Below are positions 16,293-24,949 of a DNA stretch of 46,409 nt, piece by piece (position 1 is the stretch's first letter; each line of letters begins with the position of its first letter). This DNA is from Pseudobutyrivibrio sp. (GTDB lineage Bacteria; Bacillota; Clostridia; Lachnospirales; Lachnospiraceae), in contig NZ_JAFUSK010000003.1 in assembly GCF_017471675.1 (NCBI RefSeq), forward strand, positions 1 to 46,409, given 5' to 3'. The position numbers and the translations under genes were made by a program. The notes below the pieces were generated by a model. The model saw only the letters and a program-made list of their open reading frames with translations, had not been told where the DNA came from and did no database searches.

Positions 16293-17093
16293 TTATACAA
16301 CTTCCATTTCTTCTACAGATGAAGCATTTACTCTAGCCTCATCGAAGTATCTAAATTTTTCATATCTGTCCACTGTTAGCTCGTCAGCTGAAAGCTTATC
16401 AAGCTCCTTTAGCGCTGATGAAATCTGTTTATCAATAGCCTTAAATACATCAGCTTCCTTGATGATTCCATCAATCACCCCAAATTCATACAAATCCTTT
16501 GCTGTAAGCTTCATCACCTCGGCAGCCTCATCACGTCTGGCACTGTCATGCCACAGGATAGATGCGAACCCCTCTGGTGATAGCACAGAATAGATTGCAT
16601 TTTCTAACATGTACACCTTGTTTGCCACTGCTATGCCAAGGGCACCACCACTGGAACCCTCACCTGTTACAATGGAAATCACTGGTACCTTCAAAGCACT
16701 CATTTCAGCAAGATTTGCGGCAATGGCCTGAGCCTGTCCGTACATTTCTGCCTCAAGTCCTGGATAGGCACCTGGTGTATCTACAAATGTAATAATAGGT
16801 CTTGAAAACTTTTCTGCCTGCTTCATAAGCCTAAGAGCCTTACGATATCCTTCCGGCCCTGGCATACCGAAATTGCAAGCCATGTTTTCCTCTACAGTGC
16901 GTCCCTTGCGATGACCTAACACTGTTACTGGTCTCCCGTGAAAAAGAGCGATTCCGCCGTAAATGCTTCCGTCCTCTTTTCCAAGGAAATCTCCCTTTTG
17001 TTCGAAGAAATCGGTAAATAGATTGTCTACATAATCAGTAATCTTTGGTCTATCCTTATCTCTGGCGATAAGAACCTTTTCTATAGCACTCAT
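16293..17093 (-). CDS. accA: Acetyl-CoA carboxylase carboxyltransferase, alpha subunit
   Basis: Carboxyl transfer from carboxybiotin to acetyl-CoA, together with AccD. 266 residues, shorter than the E. coli protein (about 319) but usual for Clostridia. Conserved blocks: GHRKGRTVEENMACNFGMPGPEGYRKA, ITFVDTPGAYPG, VISIVTGEGSSGGALGIAV and YSVLSPEGFASILW. It begins 3 nt after the accD stop and its stop directly abuts fabH, so it sits deep in the operon. Confidence 0.95.
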   Translation of the reverse strand: MSAIEKVLIARDKDRPKITDYVDNLFTDFFEQKGDFLGKEDGSIYGGIALFHGRPVTVLGHRKGRTVEENMACNFGMPGPEGYRKALRLMKQAEKFSRPIITFVDTPGAYPGLEAEMYGQAQAIAANLAEMSALKVPVISIVTGEGSSGGALGIAVANKVYMLENAIYSVLSPEGFASILWHDSARRDEAAEVMKLTAKDLYEFGVIDGIIKEADVFKAIDKQISSALKELDKLSADELTVDRYEKFRYFDEARVNASSVEEMEVV

Positions 17094-17095
17094 AG

Positions 17096-17884
17096 TTACC
17101 TCCCTTCATACACGTTTTTATGAAGCATCAGAATCTTTGCTAACATCTCTTTCATGTCTTCTCTTCTGACGATTGCATCCACAAAACCGTGTTCCTGCAA
17201 AAACTCTGCTCGCTGGAAGCCCTCTGGAAGCTTCTGTCCGATTGTTTGCTCAATAACTCGTGGGCCTGCAAATCCTATCAAAGCCTTAGGCTCTGCAAGT
17301 GTGATGTCACCAAGCGTTGCAAAGCTTGCACTAACTCCACCTGTGGTTGGATGAGTAAGTACTGTAATGTACAAGCCTCCCTCATCCTTAAATTTCTTAA
17401 CTACTGCACTGGTCTTTGCCATCTGCATAAGGCTTAGGATTCCCTCCTGCATTCTGGCGCCACCACTGGCAGTAAATACAATAAATGGCAAATGCTTCTC
17501 TCCAGCATATTCCAATGCTCTGCAAAATGTCTCACCAAGCTCCATTCCCATTGATGCCATCATGAACTTCTTATTCATTACAGCAAGCACGCAAGGCATT
17601 TTTTCTATTTCACATTCGCCGGCTATTATTGCATCGTGACAATTATTTTCTTTTCTAAGAGCTTCCTTCTTTTCCACATATCCCTCAAACTTAAGTGGAT
17701 TTGTTTCTGGAAAATCAAATTCAAACTCCTTGAAAGTTCCTTCGTCTGCAATATCCTTTATCCTGTCAAAAGCATCATATTCCTTTACCGGCTTTATGGC
17801 AGGTTCTAGCAGCTCAGTAGGATTTTCACGCAAGTCCTTGTATCTATTAAATTTGTTTTTTCTTTTATCTACTACACTTGTCAT
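17096..17884 (-). CDS. accD: Acetyl-CoA carboxylase carboxyltransferase, beta subunit, lacking the zinc ribbon
   Basis: Partner of AccA; 262 residues. The crotonase-fold core is intact: FTASGGARMQEGILSLMQMAKT, VLTHPTTGGVSASFA, DITLAEPKALIGFAGPRVIEQT and LPEGFQRAEFL. The N-terminal four-cysteine zinc ribbon usual in bacterial AccD is absent: the first 60 residues contain no cysteine and begin with a basic stretch (KRKNKFNRYKDLREN). The start is fixed by the TAATG overlap with the accC stop, so this is not a start-calling artefact. Confidence 0.93.
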   Translation of the reverse strand: MTSVVDKRKNKFNRYKDLRENPTELLEPAIKPVKEYDAFDRIKDIADEGTFKEFEFDFPETNPLKFEGYVEKKEALRKENNCHDAIIAGECEIEKMPCVLAVMNKKFMMASMGMELGETFCRALEYAGEKHLPFIVFTASGGARMQEGILSLMQMAKTSAVVKKFKDEGGLYITVLTHPTTGGVSASFATLGDITLAEPKALIGFAGPRVIEQTIGQKLPEGFQRAEFLQEHGFVDAIVRREDMKEMLAKILMLHKNVYEGR

Positions 17885-19266
17885 TATTCTTCCTCATCAG
17901 CCACTGCCTTGTCCCAAGCCAATATTTCATCCAAATGATTCTCGATAAAGCTTACATTGTAATTGCCCTTAACAAAATCCGGATGATGAAGTAACAGATA
18001 ATCAAAATCTCCGTTAGTGGTAATTCCATCTGTTACCAGCTCAAGCAAGGCTCTTCGCATTCTGCGGATTGCCTCTAATCGGGTAGGTGCATGTACAATG
18101 ATTTTTGCCATCATAGAATCGTAAAATGGACTAGTTTCATACCCGTTGTATAATAGGGTGTCCACTCTAACCCCTGGACCACCTGGAATATTCAAAAATG
18201 AAATCTTTCCGGTGTTTGCCATAAATCCCTTGGCAGGATCCTCAGCATTGATTCTACATTCCATTGCATGTCCCCTAAGGCTTACATCCTTCTGACGTAG
18301 CTTAAGTGGCTCATGAAATGCTATTCTTATCTGCTGCTTGATTAAGTCGATTCCTGTAACAGCCTCGGTAACACCATGCTCTACCTGAATACGAGTGTTC
18401 ATTTCGATGAAATAGTAATGATTCTTCTCATCAAGGACAAACTCTACTGTTCCAGCGTTGGTATAGCCTGCCGCCTTTGCAGCTGCCACCGCCGCCTTAC
18501 CCATTGCCTTACGCAAGTCATCATCTATAAACATGCAAGGGCTTTCCTCGATAAGCTTTTGGTTCTTACGCTGAATAGAGCAATCACGCTCTCCTAAATG
18601 TATTACATTGCCATGCTCATCTGCCAAAATCTGAAATTCGATATGGCGAGGATTAAGCACCAGCTTTTCCACATACATCTCATCATCATTGAAGCAGGCA
18701 ATTGTTTCTGCCTTGGCCTCTTCATAAAGCTTCTGCAAATCTTCCTTGGCGTACACCCTTCTCATGCCTCGGCCACCGCCTCCGGCAGATGCTTTGATAA
18801 GCACTGGATAACCAATCTTTTTTGCTATCTTTTCCAGTTCCTTGTAATCCTTTACTGGTCCATCTGAGCCAGGAACTACAGGTACTCCTGCTTTCATCAT
18901 CATCTTTCTTGCAGCTGCCTTGTTACCTAGGGCATCCATGGCCTCTGGTGTAGGGCCGATAAAAACGATTCCCGCCTCATTGCACTTACGTACAAAATCA
19001 GAATTCTCTGATAAGAAACCAAATCCAGGATGAAGGGCATCGCAACCAGTTACCTGGGCTGCTGTTATGATTGCATCCATGTTTAAGTAGCTATCTGCTG
19101 CTCTAGCAGGACCAATGCAAATGCTTTTGGTTGCAAGCTTTACATGTAATGAATCCTTGTCAGCTGTGGAATATACTGCAACAGCTTCAATATTCATTTC
19201 CATACATGCCCTGATGATTCTTACTGCTATCTCGCCACGATTAGCTATCAATATTCTCTTAAACAT
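17884..19266 (-). CDS. accC: Acetyl-CoA carboxylase, biotin carboxylase subunit
   Basis: ATP-dependent carboxylation of biotin on AccB; 460 residues. N-terminal ILIANRGEIAVRIIRAC, ATP-grasp glycine loop KASAGGGGRGMRRVY, catalytic blocks FIEMNTRIQVEHGVTEAVTGIDL and RINAEDP. The C-terminal tail (DKAVADEEE) is acidic. It starts 2 nt after the accB stop, and its stop overlaps the accD start by 1 nt. Confidence 0.96.
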   Translation of the reverse strand: MFKRILIANRGEIAVRIIRACMEMNIEAVAVYSTADKDSLHVKLATKSICIGPARAADSYLNMDAIITAAQVTGCDALHPGFGFLSENSDFVRKCNEAGIVFIGPTPEAMDALGNKAAARKMMMKAGVPVVPGSDGPVKDYKELEKIAKKIGYPVLIKASAGGGGRGMRRVYAKEDLQKLYEEAKAETIACFNDDEMYVEKLVLNPRHIEFQILADEHGNVIHLGERDCSIQRKNQKLIEESPCMFIDDDLRKAMGKAAVAAAKAAGYTNAGTVEFVLDEKNHYYFIEMNTRIQVEHGVTEAVTGIDLIKQQIRIAFHEPLKLRQKDVSLRGHAMECRINAEDPAKGFMANTGKISFLNIPGGPGVRVDTLLYNGYETSPFYDSMMAKIIVHAPTRLEAIRRMRRALLELVTDGITTNGDFDYLLLHHPDFVKGNYNVSFIENHLDEILAWDKAVADEEE

Positions 19267-19268
19267 TT

Positions 19269-19748
19269 CTAGTCTCCTATGAGAAACAGTGGGTCTTCAA
19301 ATCCAACCACATCCTGATTCTTTACATAGATTTTTTTAATCACGCCATCCTTTGGTGCAGTTATTTCGCTCATCATCTTCATTGCCTCTATCAGACAAAG
19401 AATCTGACCTTCCTTAACAGTGTCACCTACCTGAACATAAGCACTGGCTTCTGGTGTAGGTGCTGCATAGAAAACTCCTACAAGTGGAGCTAGCACCTTT
19501 GTTCCATCTGCATCTTCCTTAGGCTCTTCAGCCTCTGTGGTAGATGCTGCTGGTACTGGCTGTGCCGCCTGTGCGCTAGCCTGTGGCATTGCCACTGGAG
19601 CTGCCTGTGCAACTGGTGCTACAGAAACTGCCACTGTTTCAGATGGCTTTTTAAGCTTGATATTTACACCATCCTGTTTTAGTGAAAAATATGAGCTTTC
19701 ACTTTCATCAAAAGCTTTTAAAAGCTCTTTAATCTCTTTTAATTCCAT
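19269..19748 (-). CDS. accB: Biotin carboxyl carrier protein of acetyl-CoA carboxylase
   Basis: Carries biotin between AccC and AccA/AccD; 159 residues. N-terminal helical domain, then an Ala/Pro/Gln-rich linker (about residues 42-80), then the biotinyl domain. The biotinylated lysine is in CLIEAMKMMSEI (about residue 123). It lies directly downstream of acpP. Its need for biotin connects this operon to the bioY/bioB pair at 27505-29188. Confidence 0.95.
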   Translation of the reverse strand: MELKEIKELLKAFDESESSYFSLKQDGVNIKLKKPSETVAVSVAPVAQAAPVAMPQASAQAAQPVPAASTTEAEEPKEDADGTKVLAPLVGVFYAAPTPEASAYVQVGDTVKEGQILCLIEAMKMMSEITAPKDGVIKKIYVKNQDVVGFEDPLFLIGD

Positions 19749-19750
19749 GA

Positions 19751-19975
19751 TTACTTATGTGCCTCAAGATAATTTACGATGTCTGCAACTGTTTTGATGT
19801 TTTCCATAGCTTCTTCTTCGATTGTGATGCCAGTCTTTTCCTCAACTGCAAGTGAAAGCTCTACAGCATCTAATGAATCTGCTCCTAAATCATCAAAAAG
19901 ATTTGCCTCCATAGTTACCTTGTCAGCTGCACAGCTAAGTGTGTCAATAATTACTTCCTTAACAATTTCAAACAT
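19751..19975 (-). CDS. acpP: Acyl carrier protein
   Basis: A 74-residue acidic four-helix ACP; the phosphopantetheine serine is in FDDLGADSLDAVELSL. I start at ATG 19975 (MFEIVKEV), which follows AAAGGAGA by 7 nt. The in-frame ATG at 19993 lies upstream of that site and adds only six unlikely residues. It is the first gene of the FAS II operon. Confidence 0.95.
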   Translation of the reverse strand: MFEIVKEVIIDTLSCAADKVTMEANLFDDLGADSLDAVELSLAVEEKTGITIEEEAMENIKTVADIVNYLEAHK

Positions 19976-19994
19976 AATTTTTCTCCTTTGCATT

Positions 19995-20090
19995 TTTAAC
20001 TAAATCTGATTAGCTAAATATTTTTATTTAACACTCTATATAATAACCATTTCTGTTTCAATGTCAATATTCTAAATAAATATTTTTAGA
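19995..20090 (-). promoter_or_regulatory. Promoter of the FAS II operon with two candidate operators
   Basis: On the minus strand, -35 TTGACA (20067-20062) and -10 TATTAT (20045-20040), 16 nt apart. Two AT-rich palindromes bracket it. TCTAAATAAATATTTTTAGA (20071-20090) lies directly upstream of the -35. An inverted repeat TTTAGCTAA/TTTAGTTAAA (19995-20018) lies between the transcription start and the ribosome-binding site. They are plausible binding sites for the MarR/FabT-like protein at the operon's end; that link is inference. Confidence 0.6.
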
Positions 20091-20105
20091 TAAAATTTCT
20101 CAGTA

Positions 20106-20144
20106 CTAAAAAAACTGTAGACACCATATTTCTGGTGCTACAGT
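20106..20144 (-). terminator. Intrinsic terminator of the LXG toxin module
   Basis: ACTGTAG (20114-20120) and CTACAGT (20138-20144) pair, with CACC/GGTG inside. T runs occur on both strands (20113-20106 on minus, 20143-20149 on plus), so it can work in both directions. It separates the toxin module from the FAS II promoter. Confidence 0.88.
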
Positions 20145-20220
20145 TTTTTCGTTTTATTTCCTGATAAACAGGCTAAATTACTCTATTTTTATATTTTTTG
20201 AGATGATACAAAGCGATTAT

Positions 20221-20616
20221 CTATTTGTTTTGAAGTTCTCTTTCATAAGCTAATGCATTCGCCAACTCAATCTCTAATGATGAAATACTCGATTTGCATG
20301 AATTAATCTTTTCCTCAAGTCTATAAATTACTGCATTCAAATCCGATAATGCATTATCAATATCATCCAAATATTTTGATAAACTATTAGATATTGAATA
20401 TTGATAATCTATCGCTTCTTCATGCAGTTTACCCTTCCATTTGTTATCTGAGCTTATATCGTACATGTCATTCCATTCCTTAATATCATGATCAATACTG
20501 TTGGAATTTGAAATAATATCAGATTTCATCATTTTAATTTCATTAATGTTGCTTTCATATGTTCTTATTTGGGCATACAGTCCATCTATTTGATTCTGAA
20601 TATCTCTACTGCTCAA
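20221..20616 (-). CDS. DUF5082/YwqH-like small coiled-coil protein of an LXG module
   Basis: A 131-residue, almost entirely helical protein with no signal peptide. It has two long coiled coils (about residues 1-45 and 75-131) around a central W-K-G motif (NKWKGKLHEE, about residue 60). This resembles WXG100-type hairpins and the YwqH/DUF5082 proteins that accompany LXG toxins. Such partners bind the LXG domain and help deliver it to the type VIIb secretion system. Its ATG overlaps the upstream gene by 11 nt (translational coupling). It is the last gene of the module. Confidence 0.7.
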   Translation of the reverse strand: MSSRDIQNQIDGLYAQIRTYESNINEIKMMKSDIISNSNSIDHDIKEWNDMYDISSDNKWKGKLHEEAIDYQYSISNSLSKYLDDIDNALSDLNAVIYRLEEKINSCKSSISSLEIELANALAYERELQNK

Positions 20617-20917
20617 TATTAATCGTCCCTCTTCTAACTCTTATGTTTTCCGCTACGGCTCTATCTGTTTCAACAATATCCTCTTTAAGTTGATTAAGCC
20701 TATCTACAAGTATTTCAGATGACTGCATTTGATACTTCTTTGTTAATTCACAAACTCTATCAGCTCTATGAGATAAAAACTCCTCTATTGCTGTGCCTTT
20801 AGTGTCCTCATAAGCTAGAAAGTCGTTATCGTTTAAAATACAGTCTGTTGCAGCAGCTTTAATGTTTCCAACAATAGAGTCATATCTTTCCGTTTCTATT
20901 GATACTTTATTTTTCAT
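20606..20917 (-). CDS. DUF5344/SACOL2603-like WXG-type partner of an LXG toxin
   Basis: A 103-residue helical protein (KYDSIVGNIK-like N-terminus, central helix with ILVDRLNQLKEDIVETDRAVAENIR). Size, helicity and position next to a DUF5082-like gene fit the DUF3130/DUF5344 (YwqI) group of LXG chaperone partners. It overlaps both neighbours by 11 nt. Family membership is judged from pattern and context, not from a database search. Confidence 0.6.
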   Translation of the reverse strand: MKNKVSIETERYDSIVGNIKAAATDCILNDNDFLAYEDTKGTAIEEFLSHRADRVCELTKKYQMQSSEILVDRLNQLKEDIVETDRAVAENIRVRRGTINIEQ

Positions 20918-21413
20918 TCATTTTTTCCTTCAAATATTCAGCTATCTCTGTACGACCATATTGACGGGCATATTCATATGCGTCGCAGTTTTCTATACTT
21001 CCTATCTTATAGCTAGCTTTATAATCTATACCATTTTCAACTAAAAATTTAACAATATCAAAATGTCCATTATATATTGCTGCAAATAGCGGATTCTTTG
21101 CTGCTGTACTAACATCTAGTATAGCTCCATTTTGAACTAATAATTTAACTACTTCCAGATGTCCTTCAAATGCTGCACTTTCCATAGGACCACCTTCTGA
21201 AATACCACAACTTTTATTTACATCTATTCCAGATTCTAAAAAAAATTTTACTAAATCAATTTGTCCTAAATCAGCTGATACTTCTAACCATGTCCCAAAT
21301 GGAGTCTCAATTGTCAGTAATTCTTTATTTTTTTTTATTAATTTTTTTACAGATTGAATATTACCTTGCTTAATTAATTGTCTCATTTTTTTTATTGATT
21401 CTTTATTATCCAT
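20907..21413 (-). CDS. Ankyrin-repeat protein, probable immunity protein
   Basis: A 168-residue soluble protein with about four ankyrin repeats: WLEVSADLGQIDLVKFFLES, MESAAFEGHLEVVKLLVQNG, NPLFAAIYNGHFDIVKFLVENG and YEYARQYGRTEIAEYLKEK. It follows the LXG toxin gene by 14 nt, the usual place of an immunity gene. Ankyrin proteins are a known immunity class in polymorphic toxin systems. It would neutralise the AHH nuclease domain; that pairing is inferred. Confidence 0.75.
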   Translation of the reverse strand: MDNKESIKKMRQLIKQGNIQSVKKLIKKNKELLTIETPFGTWLEVSADLGQIDLVKFFLESGIDVNKSCGISEGGPMESAAFEGHLEVVKLLVQNGAILDVSTAAKNPLFAAIYNGHFDIVKFLVENGIDYKASYKIGSIENCDAYEYARQYGRTEIAEYLKEKMNEK

Positions 21414-21427
21414 ATTTTATCTCTCCT

Positions 21428-23407
21428 TTATTTTATTAAACTAGCGTTCTTACCATATTTTTTTAAAGCCTTTACTATTTGTTCATAATCTCCTCCCATA
21501 TCATCTATGCATTTTAAACCGTCCACAACTTTTTCAAGTGATACTGTCGTATGCTGCCCTACTACACCCCTAGGCGCCCATACAATATTCTCCTGCCCAA
21601 CTATCGGATCTATACCATATTCTCTTAAAATCCTCTGTCCCTCTTTTACTAACTCTTGCTGCCTTCCCTTTAGCCCAGTTTTAAATAAAATATGATGCGC
21701 ATGAGGATCATACATTCCTTCTGGCGGCTCGCCTACTATATTCCTTAAATACTTTCCAAAGTTGATACTCTTCATTGTACTTTCATATTCTTCAGTTATA
21801 CCTAGTTCACCAACTTTAACACATAGCTCACTAATTTCCTCTTTAGAAAACTCACCTCTTTGAATTGCCAATCTAAGGGTGCGCATTTTTTCAGCGTCAA
21901 TATTGCCAGCTGTATCTACGATTCCATCTAAATATATATCTGTTTTACTTATAGATTTTACAACATTCTCAGCTTCTACATCTACTTCAACAGTTTCTAC
22001 GCCACTAAGTAATTCTCCAACCTTTGCTATGCCAGCACTTGCCATAATTATGCCAGTTATATATCCTGAATCCTCATACCAATCACCTATTGTATTTGTG
22101 TCTATCTTAACTGACAACTCCTCAACAATTACAGCTTTCATAGTTTTAAGACGCTCCGTCATTTCATTTATGTCGCGTCTTAAATCTTCATGCAGATTCT
22201 TTAAACCATTGTTTTTTATGTAATTAGCAACTGAAATCAGACTGTTTTCTTCACTATCCCTTGCTTTTAAAATATCTTTAGGTATTGATAACAAGCCTGT
22301 TCCAACATCTACTATTCCCTTTTGACAGCCTTTATAAAATCGTTTTCTATAATCAGTGGCGATATCATAGACTTTTGCATACTCACTGTTCGGACAAAGC
22401 TTTGTAGGTAAATACATTGCTATAAACAAGGGTTCAAAATGCAATGCATTAATATCAAATACTATATCGGAACTATTATTATATTCAATATCTATTAATT
22501 TGTTAGCATACTTATGTATCCCCTTACCAAATGTATCAAATAATGTAGCAATGTACTTTGCCCCTTCCCTAAAACTCATTCCTATAGCAACATCAACACT
22601 AAATTTGCTTTTCAAGATTTTATAAAATGGACTGTTTATTAAATTTCTGATTTTATCATTTGATGAACATTCTAGCCAATTAAATACTGTACCAAATAAA
22701 GTCTCATCTATAATGCTACCATTAATGATATAATCAATATATTGAGTCGTTAAATTATAATCATTTATTAACACATCATATTTATCAAGCAACTCACATA
22801 ACCTTGATATTTTCAAGTCAACATTATCAAGATATCCGTCTAAATCCATATTCTTTGCATAGATAATCTCTTCATCATCAAAATCTTCAAATTTCTCTAT
22901 ACATTTATTTATATGTCCCTTGTTGTAGTTTACTCCTATTAAGTCTTCAAAAGCGTTCTCTACAACTGTTGAATCTGGCTGAGTAATTGGATAAATATCT
23001 CCATATCTTAATTGTGCAATTCTTGCTATCTCTGTTATATTTGAAGCGTGTTCTTTATACTGTTTATATTTTTCATAATATTCATCATGTATCACTTCTA
23101 AGATTGGTATACTAATTCTTGCATAGTCTGACGAATCGACTTTTTCCTGGAATGTTCCTAGCATATGCAGATATAATTGCATTAAATATTTTTGAGACTC
23201 AACTACATCATCTAGTAATTGTATTTCCACTTCATTGAGTAGTCTTTTTGCAGCATCTGCTGCATCACCATCAAATGTTTCATTATCTATAAAAGTGTTA
23301 TATGCATTTCTAAGATTATCTGCTTTTATCATAAAGCTATTACCTTGTGAATCCAGACAATCTAAATATTCTATAACTTTTTGACTATCGAAACTCTTAG
23401 CGGACAT
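21428..23407 (-). CDS. LXG-type polymorphic toxin with C-terminal AHH nuclease domain
   Basis: A 659-residue protein. The N-terminal about 230 residues are helical and LXG-like (FDGDAADAAKRLLNEVEIQLLDD), as in type VIIb-secreted toxins. A middle region contains VGTGLLSIPKDIL and a Gly/Ala-rich hydrophobic stretch near 470 (GIIMASAGIAKVGELL). The C-terminal about 95 residues carry the AHH signature: DPHAHHILFKTG (about residue 567), a helix with REYGIDP, then the ENIVWAP..GVVGQHT block of this HNH-superfamily nuclease. Likely a contact-dependent DNase. The promoter is at 23489-23516 and an AAGGAAA site precedes ATG. Secretion genes are not in the window. Confidence 0.78.
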   Translation of the reverse strand: MSAKSFDSQKVIEYLDCLDSQGNSFMIKADNLRNAYNTFIDNETFDGDAADAAKRLLNEVEIQLLDDVVESQKYLMQLYLHMLGTFQEKVDSSDYARISIPILEVIHDEYYEKYKQYKEHASNITEIARIAQLRYGDIYPITQPDSTVVENAFEDLIGVNYNKGHINKCIEKFEDFDDEEIIYAKNMDLDGYLDNVDLKISRLCELLDKYDVLINDYNLTTQYIDYIINGSIIDETLFGTVFNWLECSSNDKIRNLINSPFYKILKSKFSVDVAIGMSFREGAKYIATLFDTFGKGIHKYANKLIDIEYNNSSDIVFDINALHFEPLFIAMYLPTKLCPNSEYAKVYDIATDYRKRFYKGCQKGIVDVGTGLLSIPKDILKARDSEENSLISVANYIKNNGLKNLHEDLRRDINEMTERLKTMKAVIVEELSVKIDTNTIGDWYEDSGYITGIIMASAGIAKVGELLSGVETVEVDVEAENVVKSISKTDIYLDGIVDTAGNIDAEKMRTLRLAIQRGEFSKEEISELCVKVGELGITEEYESTMKSINFGKYLRNIVGEPPEGMYDPHAHHILFKTGLKGRQQELVKEGQRILREYGIDPIVGQENIVWAPRGVVGQHTTVSLEKVVDGLKCIDDMGGDYEQIVKALKKYGKNASLIK

Positions 23408-23488
23408 TTTATTTTCCTTTTCATATTCTTTATCTTATTTGCTATATTCTTCTTCCCGTTATCTTTTATTAGAACATAGTAGTCAATC

Positions 23489-23516
23489 TGTATAATCCGC
23501 CAAACAGCTATGTAAA
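23489..23516 (-). promoter_or_regulatory. Promoter of the LXG toxin module
   Basis: Minus strand: TTTACA (23516-23511), a 16-nt spacer and TATACA (23494-23489). It leaves a 5' leader of about 75 nt before the toxin ATG. Nothing else stands out in the 23408-23637 gap apart from AT-rich sequence before the HD-GYP gene. Confidence 0.6.
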
Positions 23517-23637
23517 AAGTTACTCCATAAACATTTTTTATAATTTATGAACAATTCTATAATAATTTAGACATACTTTAATGTTAAAAATAAGATAGTG
23601 CTTTGTATGTATTTATTTTGAAATAGATAGGTTTATT

Positions 23638-24948
23638 ATGATTGAATTATTTCAGCTGTATTGGCCAAAGCTTATATCTGCCGCATGGTTCGCGTCACTA
23701 AATTTAATATTTCTTGCATTCTATGGTAAAGATAAGCGTTACATCATAGAAAGATTCATTAAACTATTTTTTGTTTCGCCTTCATTTGTTTCTATTATTG
23801 GTGAGCAATTAGTTATCCAGTTGTACAAAATCATTGTACTGGATTTTGGTTTTTCCGATTCTTATAATGTCATATTTATCATAATAAACATGACATTTGA
23901 TGCTATCTTTATAATCATCGGCGGAATGCTTTTTAGCCGTTTCACAAACATGAATAAATTTTTAGACGCCACGGTATACATGCAGTATGTGTGTATAGAG
24001 CGTCTTACTCTTATTGTTGCGATATCATATCCAGGTTATATCCTATGGTATGCTATTTTCCTATTAACCGTCTTTGTCACCTTGAGAAAGGATATGAATT
24101 TTGTTTTCCAGTCAACCTCTGTTAAGTGGAAAAACGTATTCCTTTATCTGGTCGGACTCTTCTACATCCTGGACTTACTCTATGCTGCATATTTCCTATT
24201 CCCAGAGCTTGGCACAGATGTTTTAAATGTTCAAAATGTTTTCTGGTTGGATTCAGTAGCAATGGTCAGCAGTCTGTTTGCACTTGGTTACGAAAAGATT
24301 GCTATTAGCGTTGCCAAGCAATACGATAAAAAACACGAATATTATGAAAAGCTTCAATCCAGCCAAGAAAATATCATCATAAAGCTCACGGAAATATCTG
24401 AGGCAAAATCTGGAGAAACAGGACAACACGTAAGAAGAGTGGCAGAGTACAGCAAATTGCTTGCCCGTACTATGAAATTGTCAGAAAACGAGGTTGAAAA
24501 TATTAAAATCGCTGCTATGATGCACGATTTAGGTAAATTACTAATCAGCCACGACATCATCGAAAAGAAGGGTGAGCTTACCGACGAAGAATACGAAATT
24601 ATGAAGGGTCATGCTCAATATGGTTGGGATATTCTGGCAAACTCTGAAGGTGAAATAATAGAAATGGCCCGCATTATTGCTTTAGAGCACCATGAACGTT
24701 GGGATGGTAAAGGCTACCCTCAGGGCCTTATGAAGAATGAAATATCTATCTATGCCCAGATAGTATCTGTTGCAGATGTTTTTGATGCCTTAACAAGTGA
24801 GCGTGCCTACAAAAAGGCCTGGGATTTGGAAACAGCAAAAAAAGAAATCATCCAGCAACGTGGCGAGCAATTCTCACCAACCGTTGTGGATGCTTTCGTT
24901 AGTTGCTTCGATGAAATTAAAGAAATCAAAGCTAAATATGTAGATTAA
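23638..24948 (+). CDS. Membrane-bound HD-GYP domain protein, likely c-di-GMP phosphodiesterase
   Basis: 436 residues. The first about 225 form six or seven membrane segments of unknown sensor type. A short linker helix (YDKKHEYYEKLQSSQENII) leads to an HD-GYP domain (about 250-430). Its motifs are GETGQHVRRV, MMHDLGK, KGHAQYG, EHHERWDGKGYP and VADVFDALTSERAYK. The metal-binding His/Asp residues and the HHERWDGKGYP signature are intact, so hydrolysis of cyclic di-GMP is likely. A weak AGGT ribosome-binding site precedes ATG. It ends 1 nt from the convergent ldh stop codon. Confidence 0.88.
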   Translation: MIELFQLYWPKLISAAWFASLNLIFLAFYGKDKRYIIERFIKLFFVSPSFVSIIGEQLVIQLYKIIVLDFGFSDSYNVIFIIINMTFDAIFIIIGGMLFSRFTNMNKFLDATVYMQYVCIERLTLIVAISYPGYILWYAIFLLTVFVTLRKDMNFVFQSTSVKWKNVFLYLVGLFYILDLLYAAYFLFPELGTDVLNVQNVFWLDSVAMVSSLFALGYEKIAISVAKQYDKKHEYYEKLQSSQENIIIKLTEISEAKSGETGQHVRRVAEYSKLLARTMKLSENEVENIKIAAMMHDLGKLLISHDIIEKKGELTDEEYEIMKGHAQYGWDILANSEGEIIEMARIIALEHHERWDGKGYPQGLMKNEISIYAQIVSVADVFDALTSERAYKKAWDLETAKKEIIQQRGEQFSPTVVDAFVSCFDEIKEIKAKYVD

Positions 24949-24949
24949 T

